NCBI GenBank assembly: GCA_047967505.1
Contig: CM106539.1
Length of the DNA stretch: 64,000 bases
Strand: one strand, 5' to 3'
DNA from: Dipteris shenzhenensis
Taxonomy: Eukaryota > Polypodiophyta > Polypodiopsida > Gleicheniales
Shown in pieces: positions 33,341-43,789 of the stretch. A program made the translations under genes and the position numbers. Below the pieces are notes generated by a model that made no database searches, was not told the origin of the DNA, and saw only the letters and a list, made by a program, of their open reading frames with translations. Numbering within the stretch: position 1 is the stretch's first letter; each line of letters begins with the position of its first letter.

Positions 33341-34019
33341 ATTAAAATACATTGACATAAAGTTTAAAATGCACCATTAAGTATAAAATGGACCTCATAA
33401 ATAATCTTTATACACAATAATGAGAGTAAAGAAATAAAAAAAGTAGTTAACTTTTTATTAGATATTCGCTTTACATAGAAGTTCAAAACTTGCGAAGTCC
33501 AAAACTTGTGATTACAAAGCCGTCAGCCATCATGTTCCTTAGTACCAATGTCCTCAATGCCAGGCCCTTGGCTACCAGGGTCCTGACTAGTAGGCTGCTC
33601 TAAGACAGTACCAATGTCCTCAATGTGCCCTTGACTACCAGGGTCCTGACTAATAGGCTGCTCTAAGACTGGAGTCTCAGTAGCAAGGTCCTTAGTAGTT
33701 TGCTCTTCAATTCCAAGCACCTGTGACTAGTAGGCTGCTCTAAAGTCTCATGTCCGTTCTTGGTGAATAGGGTCCTGGCTACTAGGTTTGTGACTAGTAT
33801 TCTACTCTGGAGTCTGTAAGGTCATGGTTGAAGAACCATCTATGCCTCCTGGTAACTCCTCCTGGTCATGCTTTGCCTCATCCATACCTTCCTTGGGTAA
33901 AGGCTTCCTTGCTTGATCCACTTGCATGTCCTTCACCCAAGATCAAAGGTGCCTTCCTCACTTTTAATTTCAAGGGAAGTGCTTCCACCTCTTTATCCTT
34001 ACCTTTTCCTATGACGTGC

Positions 34020-34160
34020 TGTACGATGAGTGGAACATCCTTGACTCTAGTTAAAATTGATCACCCTTATTCTTTGTGAGCCTTCCCGTATGATGAGTGG
34101 AACATCCTTGACTCTAGTTGACAATTGATCACCCTTATTCCTTGTGCGGATTTCTTCTTG
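34020..34160 (-). repeat. ~72-bp tandem duplication in the minus-strand gene
   Basis: GATGAGTGGAACATCCTTGA occurs at about 34027 and 34094, followed in both copies by CTCTAGTT and ATTGATCACCCTTATTC. The duplication shifts the reading frame. Confidence 0.85.
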
Positions 34161-34922
34161 GGGTAAGTCATCGGATGCAGAGCTTTCATCCTCATCATCA
34201 CATGAGCTAGAATCATCACCCTCAGCCTCACTACCCTTGTCTTCGACATTTTTCTCACTACCCTCTTCTTTGACATTTTCCTCTTCAAAGAAGGTAGTGC
34301 AACTGTAATATGTGTCAAAGAACTCAATCTGATGGGGGTTATCAATGACATTTACATTTCTACATTGGCGTAGCAATTTCTCAGCAGCGAAACCCATTCG
34401 ATACAATGCTACTTCCCACCCATCATTCAGTAAATTCTTTGTCATCTCTAGTATGACACTCGTATGACATCAGGATCCATCGGCTTTCTGTAATCCACCA
34501 TTGCTGCATCAAGTTTAACCTTATTGTCCTCAAAGTAATGAAGCTCGAGAGTCCTTAAAGGAATTCTGATTAGATTTCCACCACCCTTGGATAAGAAGCA
34601 CATCAAGAAAGGCTGCAAGACTTGAATGGCAATGCCTTCCAAGACAGTCATATGATTGCGTAGGACTATACCATGGTATACTTTTGAAAGTAAATACCCA
34701 AATGCAGATGTCAAACTCACATACAAGGCATCCCTTTGTGATTATGTCATGAATAGGACCAATGTTGATCTTTTCTTATCTGCCATAGGACCTTCTATGA
34801 TAAACCGCACAAGTTTAACTATCCGTGACACTGCAAGGTCTTGCAATTCATCTATGAAAAATACACATGGCTTCTCCCAAGCATGACCGCTCATTGTTAT
34901 GAAATGCTCTATATCAATGCCA

Positions 34923-34927
34923 TTGAT
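34923..34927. other. Copia-1 left target duplication TTGAT
   Basis: TTGAT precedes the 5' LTR and is repeated at 40503-40507. Removing the element and one copy rejoins the interrupted minus-strand frame (AHIN|GIDIEHF). Confidence 0.95.
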
Positions 34928-35280
34928 TGTTGAGATATCGAGCTCCACTCGCGATATGCCAGGGTGACCGTTGTGTATTTATGTCACCGACTTGTTAGCT
35001 GGAGATGCGGTTGGTACACCACCCACGAATAATAGCTGGATGACAGCTATCCTTATCTACTCTAGTTTTTGGCTCAGTTAGTATGCCACCTTAGTTAGTT
35101 GAGTTTGGTTTGAGACCCACATATAGGGTTCTTCTATTTTCTTTGTACTGGAGTTTTTTTGGCTTTCACAACTAAGAAGAAGAAAACTGTTTTCAGCCTC
35201 CACCTTTGTGTGTATTCCCCCATTGTGCTTGTGAGAAAGCTACAAGTGAGACTCCTTCCCTCTCTCCCACTATCTTCACA
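34928..35280 (+). repeat. Copia-1 5' LTR
   Basis: Starts TGTTGAGATATC and ends CTTCACA directly before the primer site. TATAGGGTTCTTCTAT at about 35123 is a possible promoter element. Confidence 0.95.
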
Positions 35281-35293
35281 TGGTATCAGAGCC
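35281..35293 (+). other. Copia-1 primer-binding site
   Basis: TGGTATCAGAGCC, complementary to the initiator tRNA-Met 3' end, immediately after the LTR. Confidence 0.95.
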
Positions 35294-35824
35294 TTGTTCC
35301 TGGTAAGGAGCTCAAGAAAGCAAACCAAGTTCGCAGTTTCCTGGTAAGAGGACAAGTGTTGCTTTCCTTTTTCGAGTTTGGGAGCAAATCTCTACAGGTA
35401 GCACAGCCGGAAGTGCAAGAGTGCACTGTCTCACATTGAGACGGCCTTCGCGGTGTGGCGAGAGGGCATTATATGCTGCGGGAAGGGGCGATGCCCTCGG
35501 TGACTTTATTTTTCTGATCCGAGGTCATTTCGGGGCCCGTTTTGGAGGCGGAAGTTCTCCGTAGGCACTCAGAAAAAGGCCTTGTTTTTGCTGTGCGACC
35601 ACTGTTCTGCAGGTCGGTGAAAAGTTGCCGCAGAAATTGCATCGTATGCCAGTGCGCAGAGACATTGGGAGTTGCAGATTCATGCTTGTTGCCTGTTGAT
35701 GCAAAATCGTCACTAGGAAGTGACTGTGTGGTGAAATACCACTTTCGTCAATTTTGCAGATCTGCCTGTGTGAGGCAAAAGCTCTTTTTTTTTGCAGTGA
35801 CAGAATATTTTGCAGTTTTCTGTA

Positions 35825-36830
35825 ATGGCATCTGATTCTCTTTCACAGGTTGTCACTGAAAAGCTTGACAAGAACAACTTCCAAGCATGGAAGTTTAGAA
35901 TGACAAATTTCTTGATGGGAAAAGGCTATTGGGAGTTCATTACAGGAAATGAAGAAGAACCTGTTCTTCCTAATGTTCCCAATCAACAGGAAATGCACGC
36001 ATTCAAAGGATGGCATGAGAGAGCAAAAAAAGTTATGTACTGGCTGTCTATCAGTATTTCGGACTCCATGATTGTGCATATTCAGGATGCAAGTATGCCA
36101 AAGGTGGCATGGGATATGTTGGCTAAAATGTACAGCACAAATATGCAGGCCAGGAAAATGCAGCTCAAGCACGAGCTGCACAATGTGTGCAGAGAGAAAA
36201 TATGAGCATCAATGACTACCACATGAAGGTGAAGAAAATTGCGGATGCACTTGCTTCCATTGGGTCGCCAATGGATGATGACGATTTAGTTTCTGTGACC
36301 TTGAATGGTCTAGGAAAGGATTATGCACAGTTCTGGACATCCATTGCCATCCGTGAAAAATTTCCTGATTTTGAGGAGTTGATTGCTCTTCAAATTTCTG
36401 AAGAGCAGAGAAATGGTGGTGCATCTTCTTCAGCAGGAACTTCAAAAGAAGCTGTCTTCTACTCAAATGCTGGCAGAGGTAGAGGCAGAGGTAGAGGAGG
36501 CCGATCTGCAGGCCGTGGTAGAAATCAGAATATGCAGCAAATGCAAGAAAACCAGTCCTATGCAGGAGGACGTGGTAACTCTAGAGGTAGGGGGAGCCAA
36601 AGAGGCCGTGGTGGATGGCAGAGAGGCCAAAATGCAAACAGCAATGTTGAATGCTACTATTGTGGCAAAATGGGTCATATGGCTAAAGACTGCTACAAAA
36701 AGCAGAATGACATTATGAATGGAAAATTGCAGCAAGGCAATTATGCATCCTCTAGTAGACAGGGTGATGACATAAATGAGCATTTGTTTATGGTACAGCA
36801 TATGACAAATTCTGTGACAAGTGCAGAAGA
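35825..36830 (+). pseudogene. Copia-1 gag (capsid and zinc knuckle)
   Basis: The ATG at 35825 is chosen because MASDSLSQVVTEKLDKNNFQ is the typical copia gag start; an earlier near-start adds only a few residues. The UBN2-type capsid continues with AWKFRMTNFLMGKGYWEFIT and WLSISISDSMIVHI. A 2-bp insertion at about 36185 shifts the frame before MSINDYHMKVKKIADAL. A Gly/Arg-rich linker (GRGRGRGG) and the zinc knuckle CYYCGKMGHMAKDC (about 36652) follow. Capsid assembles the particle and the knuckle binds RNA. The frameshift disables it. Confidence 0.93.
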
Positions 36831-39800
36831 AAGCAATGATGTGTGGTATGTTGACTCAGGTGCATCAAACCACATGACAGGTCATGCTGAATGGATGCAG
36901 GATGCAAGGAAAATGGAAAAACTAGGATTTGTGGAGACTGGTGATGATACTGCACATCCTATTGTGCAGATTGGCAAAATTCCTTTGTCTATGCAGGATG
37001 GGAAAAAGAAATACTTGTCTGATGTATTTCATGTCCCGAACATCACCAAGAACCTGGTTTCTGTTGGTCAGATGGTTGAGTAGGGCTTGCAGGTCAGATT
37101 TAATCCTCATGGATGCTTTGTTGAGGATATGAAAAATAATGGTCGCTTGATAGCAAAAGGAAAGAAGAAGGGCAGGATGTTTATGTTGGATGCGGACATG
37201 CCTGAATTGAGTGCAGCAATGCTTGCACATGGGACCGATGTAGTTGCAGATATTGATATCTGGCACAAACGCATTGGTCATGTTAATATACAGTAACTTA
37301 AATCAATGCAAGCCCAAAATATTGTTGCAGGATTGCCTAAATTCAAGGTTGCAGAAATGCACAAGGTTTGTGAAGTCTGTCAATTTGGGAAATAGGCAAG
37401 GAAACCTTTTCCTAGGCATGTTCAAGAGAGTAAAAAGCCATTGGAATTAATCCACTCTGATGTGTGGACTACTAAAGCTGCATCTATTGGTGGCTGTCAC
37501 TATTTTGTCACATTTATTGATGACTTCAGTAGAAAACTTTGGGTGTATTTTATGAAAAAGAAAAGTGAAGTGTTTGGGCACTTCAAAGATTTTAAAGCTA
37601 TGGTTGAAAAAGAAACAGGCCTGCAAATAAAATGCCTAAGGTCAGATGGAGGGGGAGAGTACCTCTCAAATGAGTTTGCAAGGTTCTTGCAGGAGCATGG
37701 TATAAAGCAGCAATATTCATGCAGTCATACCCCACAGCAAAATGGAATTGCAGAAAGGAAAAACAGGCATATTGGAGAGGTATCTCGGGCTATGCTAAAT
37801 GAAAAAGATCTACCAGATTATTATTGGGCTGAAGCAGTTGCTACAGCAGTTTATATAATGAACAGGACTCCCACTGCAGCAATACATGGCATGACGCCAG
37901 AGGAGATGTATACTGGTAGGAAACCAGCTATTTCTCATTTGAAAATTTTTGGTTGCATTGCCTATGTCCATGTGCCAGATGAGTTGAGGTCCAAGTTGGA
38001 TCCAAAAGCTGAGAAGTGCGTCTTTATTGGTTATTCTCTGCAGCAGAAAGGGTATAGATTCTATAACCCTTCTACACGTAAGTTCACAGTGAGCAGAGAT
38101 GTTGTTTTTGATGAGATGAGTAGCTAGTATAAACCAGTAAATGTGATGATTGATGTAGATGCACAAAATGGTAATGCTGCACAGAATTCACAGCAGCAAT
38201 CACAAAACATCAGTGGACCTGGAGTGTCCTCTAGCAGTGGTTCACATACTTCACCATGGATAGGCAGATTGAGATCAGGAGAATCTCCTCAAAGCAATGT
38301 AGAGAGTGGTATGCAAGTATCACAAAAAGAAAAAGAGAAGGTAGATCAGCCCATATTTGATGTGAATGCAGGTCACTCTTATGTGGATGGTGAATCCAGT
38401 GGCTCAGAGCAGAGCATTGATGATGAGTTGGGTATTCCTTCTGTTGTTACACCTGGAGTAAGGAAGAGCAGGGATGTTTTGAGAGCACCTGGAAGTGAGC
38501 CTATTTTGCACAGGTCTACCAGGGTTAGGTATCCTGTGGATAGGCTGAAATATGATGGATTTACAGCCATTCACTATGCCTATATGGTCAAAGTGATATA
38601 GGAACCAGAACCCACTTCTTTTGAGCAAGCCATGGGAAATGAAAAATGGGAGAAAGCCATGGATGAAGAAATGGATGCCTTGGATGCTAATGCTACATGG
38701 GAATTGGTGCCTTTTCCTAAAGGCAAGAATGCAATTGGCTGTAAGTGGGTTTATAAGATCAAGCACAATGCAGATGGTTCTGTGAATAGATACAAGGCAA
38801 GATTAGTTGTCAAGGGGTATGCATAGACATATGGCATTGATTATGAAGAAACTTTCAGCCCGGTTGCAAGGATGGCAACCGTAAGAGCAGTCATTGCTAT
38901 GGCTGCATCAAAGGGATGGTCTTTACATCAAATGGATGTAAAGAATGCCTTCTTGCATGGTGATTTGCAAGAAGAGGTCTTTATGGAGCAGCCAGCAGGT
39001 TATGTTCATGCTATTCATCCTAAGTTTGTTTGCAGGTTGAAGAAAGCCTTGTATGGCTTGAAGCAAGCACCTAGAGCATGGTTTGACAAGATAGGACAGT
39101 ATCTTGTCACTATTGGCTTTCAGATTTCCAAGGTAGATTTCTCACTCTATGTGAGAAAAACAGAGAAAGGGATTATGCTGCTTGTCATTTATGTTGATGA
39201 TTTGATCATCACAGGTGATAGTGATGAAGATATCCTTCATGTGAAAATGCTATTGAAGCAGAAGTTTGAGATGAAGGATTTGGGAGAGCTGCGTTATTTC
39301 TTGGGCATTGAGGTGATTAGATCACCAAGTGGATACGGCTCTTGCAGAGGCAGTATGGATTAGACATGCTGTCCAAATATGGGATGACAGGCTTTAAGCC
39401 TATTTCAGTTCCTTTGGAGCAGAATGTGAAGCTGAGCGCAGATGCAGGTGAGCTTCTGGAAGACCCTACTATGTACAGACGCATAGTAGGAAGTTTGATT
39501 TACATGACTATTACCAGGCCAGATTTGAGCATGCTATTGGGTTGGTAAGTCAGTTTATGCAGGCTCCAAGGAAACCGCATTTGGATGCGGCTAGACGCAT
39601 ACTCAGGTATGTGAAGTCCACATTGCAGTATGGACTATTTTATGAGGCTGGGGTTCAGATACAGTTGCATGGATACATTGATGCTGATTGGGCTGGTAGT
39701 ATTTCTGATAGACGATCTACCACTGGATATGTGTTCTCTTTTGGGAGTGCTGCAGTCACTTGGAGCAGCAAGAAACAGCCTACAGTTGCCTTGTCGAGCA

Positions 39801-40190
39801 CAGAGGCTGAGTACAGGGGTGCAGCAATGGCTGCATGTGAGGTAGCTTGGTTGCATAAGCTACTCTATGATATGCATCAGTCTACAGATGGGCCAGTTGT
39901 CATTTATTGTGACAACATGAGCAGCATACACTTGGCAAAGAACCCAGTCTTTCATGCTAGAACAAAGCACATTGAGGTGCATTATCACTATGTGCGGGAG
40001 AAGGTTTTACTAGGTCTTATTGATTTACTTTATGTCAGCACAGAGGATCAGGTAGCTGACATATTCACAAAAGCATTGGGCGCAGAGAAGCTGCGCAAGT
40101 TCAGACACCTGCTTGGTGTGCAGGAATTGGGATTGAGCTCGAGGGGGAGTGTTGAGATATCGAGCTCCACTCGCGATATGCCAGGGTGAC
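36830..40190 (+). pseudogene. Copia-1 pol: protease, integrase, reverse transcriptase, RNase H
   Basis: Protease WYVDSGASNHMTG (36843); pre-integrase zinc motif around IWHKRIGHVN (37259); integrase core with HSDVW (37447), SDGGGEY (37643) and the catalytic Glu in QQNGIAERKN (37737). RT includes [47 protein letters not shown] and the YVDDLIIT catalytic loop (about 39193). RNase H includes DADWAGSISDRRSTTGYVF and STEAEYRG. Stops: TAG 37081, TAA 37294, TAG 37393, TAG 38125, TAG 38599, TAG 38824; 1-bp deletions at about 39331 and 39529. All domains are present, but no complete polyprotein can be made. Confidence 0.95.
40138..40149 (+). other. Copia-1 polypurine tract
   Basis: CGAGGGGGAG immediately upstream of the 3' LTR, the plus-strand primer position. 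Confidence 0.85.
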
Positions 40191-40502
40191 CGTTGTGTAT
40201 TTATGTCACCGACTTGTTAGCTGGAGATGCGGTTGGTACACCGCCCATGAATAATAGCTGGATGACAGCTATCCTTATCTACTCTAGTTTGTGGCTCAGT
40301 TAGTATGCCACCTTAGTTAGTTGAGTTTGGTTTGAGACCCACATATAGGGTTCTTCTATTTTCTTTGTACTGGAGTTTTTTTGGATTTCACAACTAAGAA
40401 GAGGAAAACTGTTTTCAGCCTCCACCTTTGTGTGTATTCCCCCATTGTGCTTGTGAGAAAGCTACAAGTGAGACTCCTTCCCTCTCTCCCACTATCTTCA
40501 CA
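40150..40502 (+). repeat. Copia-1 3' LTR
   Basis: 353 bp, same ends as the 5' LTR, followed by the TTGAT target duplication at 40503-40507. Confidence 0.95.
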
Positions 40503-40507
40503 TTGAT

Positions 40508-41200
40508 GTGTGCAAAATTTGTATCATTCTCTGATAGCAAGATATTATAGGAGAAGCTGAATGGAGAACCATCATCTAAACCACCAATTGCTCTACCTTG
40601 GGCAGTGGACTACAAGGCCTTTTTCTTGATGTCCATATATTATGTCTCAACAATCTTTGGCATTTTAGCTCTTAGATCCTTTGTTGGAGTGGCATCTGCA
40701 TCCATTGAAGCCAACCACTTTCTAGCCCATGTCTTATCAAGGAGTTGACCTAGGTTAAGTGCTTTCTTCTTATCCACATTAATTGACTTGCCAGCTAACT
40801 CATCATCAGATTTCAATAAAAACAATAGTGCCGAGAGAGCAGCCTCACTTTGAATCATTCGGGTGACCACTTCATCCAAGTTGCTATGCTTGCTCTTCTT
40901 TCCAAAGAGGCAGTCACCGCTTAGGATCTTCTTGCATACTTCTTCTGTTATTGCATCTGGAACAAACCTTAATGCTCTCCACCAAACAATAGACATCGGT
41001 TTCATTATTTCTTTCCTCTGAGTTGCAGTGTGCTCTGGTGCCTCAAAGGATATCTTTCCTGTTTCATATGCTTGGCGAACATCCACTATGCTCTGAAACA
41101 CTGAGTCCTCACAGAAGACAATGTAAGTAACATCCATGTATCTTGCAATGGTGGTCTTCAAATCCTTTGCCTCAACCTTATTACTTGGTATGCCTTGCAT
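40508..41200 (-). pseudogene. Minus-strand gene of the 19.1-kb element, middle part (ORF B)
   Basis: The ATG at 41200 opens a 186-residue frame (MQGIPSNKVEAKDLKTTIAR, IVFCEDSVFQSIVDVRQAYE, MKPMSIVWWRALRFVPDAIT, KTWARKWLASMDADATPT). It meets a TAA at 40640 and a TAG soon after, but the same frame stays otherwise open to the copia-1 insertion and resumes beyond it. ORF A ends 1 bp upstream in another frame (TAA-AG-TAATATG), so either one indel plus stop separates parts of one protein or there are two proteins. No domain recognised; mostly helical by composition. Confidence 0.55.
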
Positions 41201-41201
41201 A

Positions 41202-42659
41202 TTACTTTACAACACCTTTCAAGCATCTATAGAATTGAGTCCTCTTTGCCAAGTACTCAGATGTAGGTCTCCTGCCCTTCACTGTTTGTGGCTTTCCACA
41301 GCCCACCCATAACTCCCTTGCCTTTATCAGGATCTCAGAAAGAGAAGAGTTTTTTTTCAACCTAAATGGAGCAAAATTCAGCCTTTCTAATTCTAGAATG
41401 TACTTCGAGTCATCGTTAAATATGCATACATGACAAATGAACCGTTGAAACTTTTCCATCGACTCAATCTGTGGCAAGTTTCCTTTTCTTCCCTCATCAA
41501 GGGCGACGATCCTGCAAGCTTCACAAAAGTGTTGCCCATCAATGGGCTCAAACCTGCATCTTTCCAAGAATCTATTCTTTGCCATCATGTATCTCTTCTC
41601 GATGTCAGTCCCATATCGGCTTTGGTACAAAGACTTTCCACGAACAAAGTCACTCCTTCTAAAGTTCTCAAAAGGATCAAGAAAGTCCACGTGCTTTTGA
41701 AATGTGACATCAAGCAATGTAGGATCATCTTCTTGAAGTCTCTTAAATGCCATAGGACGAAGAGTGATATTAGTGGCAACTGGAGTTCTTGTTTTCCTTG
41801 TATCTTCATACAATTTACGTGCAAATGTCATATCTAGCTTTCTTTGATTTGTGAATAACGAAGCTCGATCAATAAGCATTGTGGCCACGCTGAATTGTGA
41901 AAATCCCCAAATGTACCCCTCATCCTCTGGAGGATGTAAGTCTGCCACACTTATAAAAAAGTCTACGAGACTTGTATCTTCTTCTTGCGGATCCTCCTGA
42001 TCATCACTATCCAATTTTTCACCTGGTTTTAAATAACCTGCACTTGAACGATCTGCATGTGGAGTAGGAGTTATTTTTTCTCTCTTTCTGGGAATAGCTA
42101 TGGAACTTGAATCTACTCCACGATCACTCCTTGTTCCTATAGTTGCAGCAGTCGATGGTGTAGGTACAGTTGGAGATACTATAGTTACTACTGCAGATAT
42201 TGTAGTTACTCTTACCGAAGATACCGTAGTTATCGCCACAGATATTGGTGGTACAACTTGAGGGTTACATGTTATAGATGGCGTACTTACTGCTGCTGAA
42301 GGTACAACACCACCACTTGGAAATGCATTCCACATTTTCTTCAATGCTTCCAAGGCACTAAGTAATTCTTGGGATCCCTCAATTAAATCTGTTAAGGGCT
42401 TCAAGAAGTGCTTGTGCGTAACTTGTAACTTGTAGACCACATCGTCATTCTTTCCTTTGCACACAACTCTAATCAAATTGTTTTCTTTAATGTTGATGGT
42501 TGAGACCATGCCACCATTTCTTACTGCCTTTGGAGAACATTTCACGCTTGACACATTCTCGATAGTGATCACCCAAAAATACTTTGATTTGCGCTCCATA
42601 AAATACCAAGCATGTTCAAGATATTTGAGAGACACCTTGGAACCAAAACTCGAAGCCAT
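41202..42659 (-). CDS. Minus-strand gene of the 19.1-kb element, 5' part (ORF A, ~485 aa), unknown function
   Basis: An uninterrupted 485-residue frame. The ATG at 42659 (context AAAACTATGGCT) gives MASSFGSKVSLKYLEHAWYF and is preferred over upstream non-ATG codons. Regions: a globular N-terminus (to about residue 115), a Val/Thr/Ser-rich low-complexity linker (about 125-190), a basic then acidic patch (KRE...DSDDQEDPQEEDTSL), and a C-terminal globular part with FCEAC and FICHVC about 29 residues apart, a possible zinc-binding pair of CxxC knuckles. I recognise no family. That it remains open while surrounding copia pols are riddled with stops suggests recent selection or recent arrival. It diverges from the transposase gene on the other strand. 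Confidence 0.65.
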   Translation of the reverse strand: MASSFGSKVSLKYLEHAWYFMERKSKYFWVITIENVSSVKCSPKAVRNGGMVSTINIKENNLIRVVCKGKNDDVVYKLQVTHKHFLKPLTDLIEGSQELLSALEALKKMWNAFPSGGVVPSAAVSTPSITCNPQVVPPISVAITTVSSVRVTTISAVVTIVSPTVPTPSTAATIGTRSDRGVDSSSIAIPRKREKITPTPHADRSSAGYLKPGEKLDSDDQEDPQEEDTSLVDFFISVADLHPPEDEGYIWGFSQFSVATMLIDRASLFTNQRKLDMTFARKLYEDTRKTRTPVATNITLRPMAFKRLQEDDPTLLDVTFQKHVDFLDPFENFRRSDFVRGKSLYQSRYGTDIEKRYMMAKNRFLERCRFEPIDGQHFCEACRIVALDEGRKGNLPQIESMEKFQRFICHVCIFNDDSKYILELERLNFAPFRLKKNSSLSEILIKARELWVGCGKPQTVKGRRPTSEYLAKRTQFYRCLKGVVK

Positions 42660-42944
42660 AGTTTTTTGCAAAGCAATCAAAAACAAAAAATGAGAATAAC
42701 AATGATTTTCAAACTCAAAATATTAAAAAAATTGCTAATTAAATAATTAAATATTAAAAATTAAAAATTAATTAAAAATTTATAAGTTTAAATATATTAT
42801 TAAAAATATTTTTTTTAATTTATAGATACTATTTTTTAATCTAATATTTTTTTACATAAATAATTTAATTCAAAATATTTTATAAACATAGATAAAAAAT
42901 TTTCATTTAATTTTTCTAAAAATTTAACTAATTTTTTTAAAATA

Positions 42945-43319
42945 ACCCCCCCCCTCCCCTCTCCCCTCCCCTCCCCGCCCCTCCCCCCTCCCCTCCCCTC
43001 CCCGGCCGTTACCCCCCCCTCCCCTCTCCCCTCCCCTCCTCGCCCCTGCCCCCTCCCCTCCCCTCCCCGGCCCTCCCCTCCCCTCTCGCCCCTCCCGCCT
43101 CCCTGCCCCGTCCCTCCCCTCTCGCCCCTCCCGCCTCCCCGCCCCGCCCCTCCCCTCCCCTCCCCTCTTCCCTCCCCTCTCCCCTCCCCTCCCCGCCCCA
43201 CCCTCTTGCCCCTCCCCTCTCCCCTCCCATCCCCGCCTCGACCCTCCCCTCTCGCCCCTTCCCTCTCACCTCCCCTCCCCGCTCCTCCCTCGCTCCGCCC
43301 CTCCCCTCCCCCTCACTGC
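42945..43319. repeat. Polypyrimidine tract (CCCCTCCCCTCTCG units)
   Basis: About 375 bp almost purely C/T on the plus strand, with a quasi-repeat of CCCCTCCCCTCTCGCCCC and CCCCTCCCG. Confidence 0.95.
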
Positions 43320-43760
43320 CCGGAGGGGAAGCGAGAGGAGAGGGAGGAGAGGAGGGGAGGGGAGGGGAGGGGGAAGCGAGAGAAGAGGGGAGGAGAGGGG
43401 AAGGGAGGGGAGGGGAGGGAGGAAAGGAGGGGAGGGGAGGGGGAAGCAGGAGGGAAGGGGAAGGGAGGAAGGGAGGGGAGGGGAGGCGAGGGGGAAGTGG
43501 GAGGAGAGGGGAAGGCAGGGGAAGGGCAAGCGGGAGGAGGGAGAGGACAGTGGAGGAGGAGGGGAGGGGAAGGGAGGAGAGGGGAAGGGGAAAGCGGAAG
43601 GAGGGAGGGGGGAGGGGGGAGGGGAGAGAGGAAGCAGGAGGAGAGGGGATGGAAAGTGGGAGGAGGCGGGAAGGGAGGAGAGGGGATGGAAAGCGGGAGA
43701 AGAGGGGAAAGGAGGGGAGGGAGGAGAGGGGAAGGGAACGGAGGGAGGGAGTACCTGGCT
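43320..43760. repeat. Polypurine tract, mirror partner of the preceding tract
   Basis: About 440 bp almost purely A/G (GGAGGGGAGGGGAAGCGAGAG...), switching abruptly from pyrimidine to purine at CACTGCCCGGAGGGG. The two tracts can pair as one long imperfect hairpin and each is capable of triplex or quadruplex structure. Frames of more than 170 codons in both are artefacts. Confidence 0.95.
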
Positions 43761-43789
43761 GGGGAGGTGGTGGAGGAGCTCCAAGAAAG

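Larger units (their letters stand above)
33523..34927 (-). pseudogene. Minus-strand gene of the 19.1-kb element, 3' part
   Basis: It continues the frame cut by copia-1: GIDIEHFITMSGHAWEKPCV then FFIDELQDLAVSRIVKLVRF, a stop at 34742, ALYVSLTSAFGYLLSKVYHG, then an 11-bp insertion-type shift at about 34460 and MTKNLLNDGWEVALYRMGFA. A very acidic segment follows (34310-34140), then a ~72-bp tandem duplication (34020-34160) and a C-terminal frame with VLEQPxSQDPGSQG repeats ending at 33523. FFIDEL resembles a Walker B strand by eye, but no Walker A was found, so I do not call an ATPase. Function unknown. Confidence 0.55.
34928..40502 (+). mobile_element. Copia-1: complete-length Ty1/copia retrotransposon, 5575 bp
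   Basis: Two 353-bp LTRs (TGTTGAGATATCG...ATCTTCACA) differ at five positions by eye (about 1.4%). Primer site TGGTATCAGAGCC at 35281, polypurine tract CGAGGGGGAG before the 3' LTR and a perfect TTGAT target duplication complete the structure. Internal order is gag, zinc knuckle, protease, integrase, RT, RNase H, as in all plant copias. It is young by LTR identity yet carries six in-frame stops and at least three frameshifts. It is nested in the minus-strand gene of the 19.1-kb element, so it is younger than that element. Confidence 0.97.

Noticed and set aside
33523-34927. Calling the minus-strand protein an ATPase or helicase from FFIDELQDL
   Set aside because: No P-loop (GxxxxGKS/T) was found upstream in any piece, so the Walker B resemblance alone is not enough.
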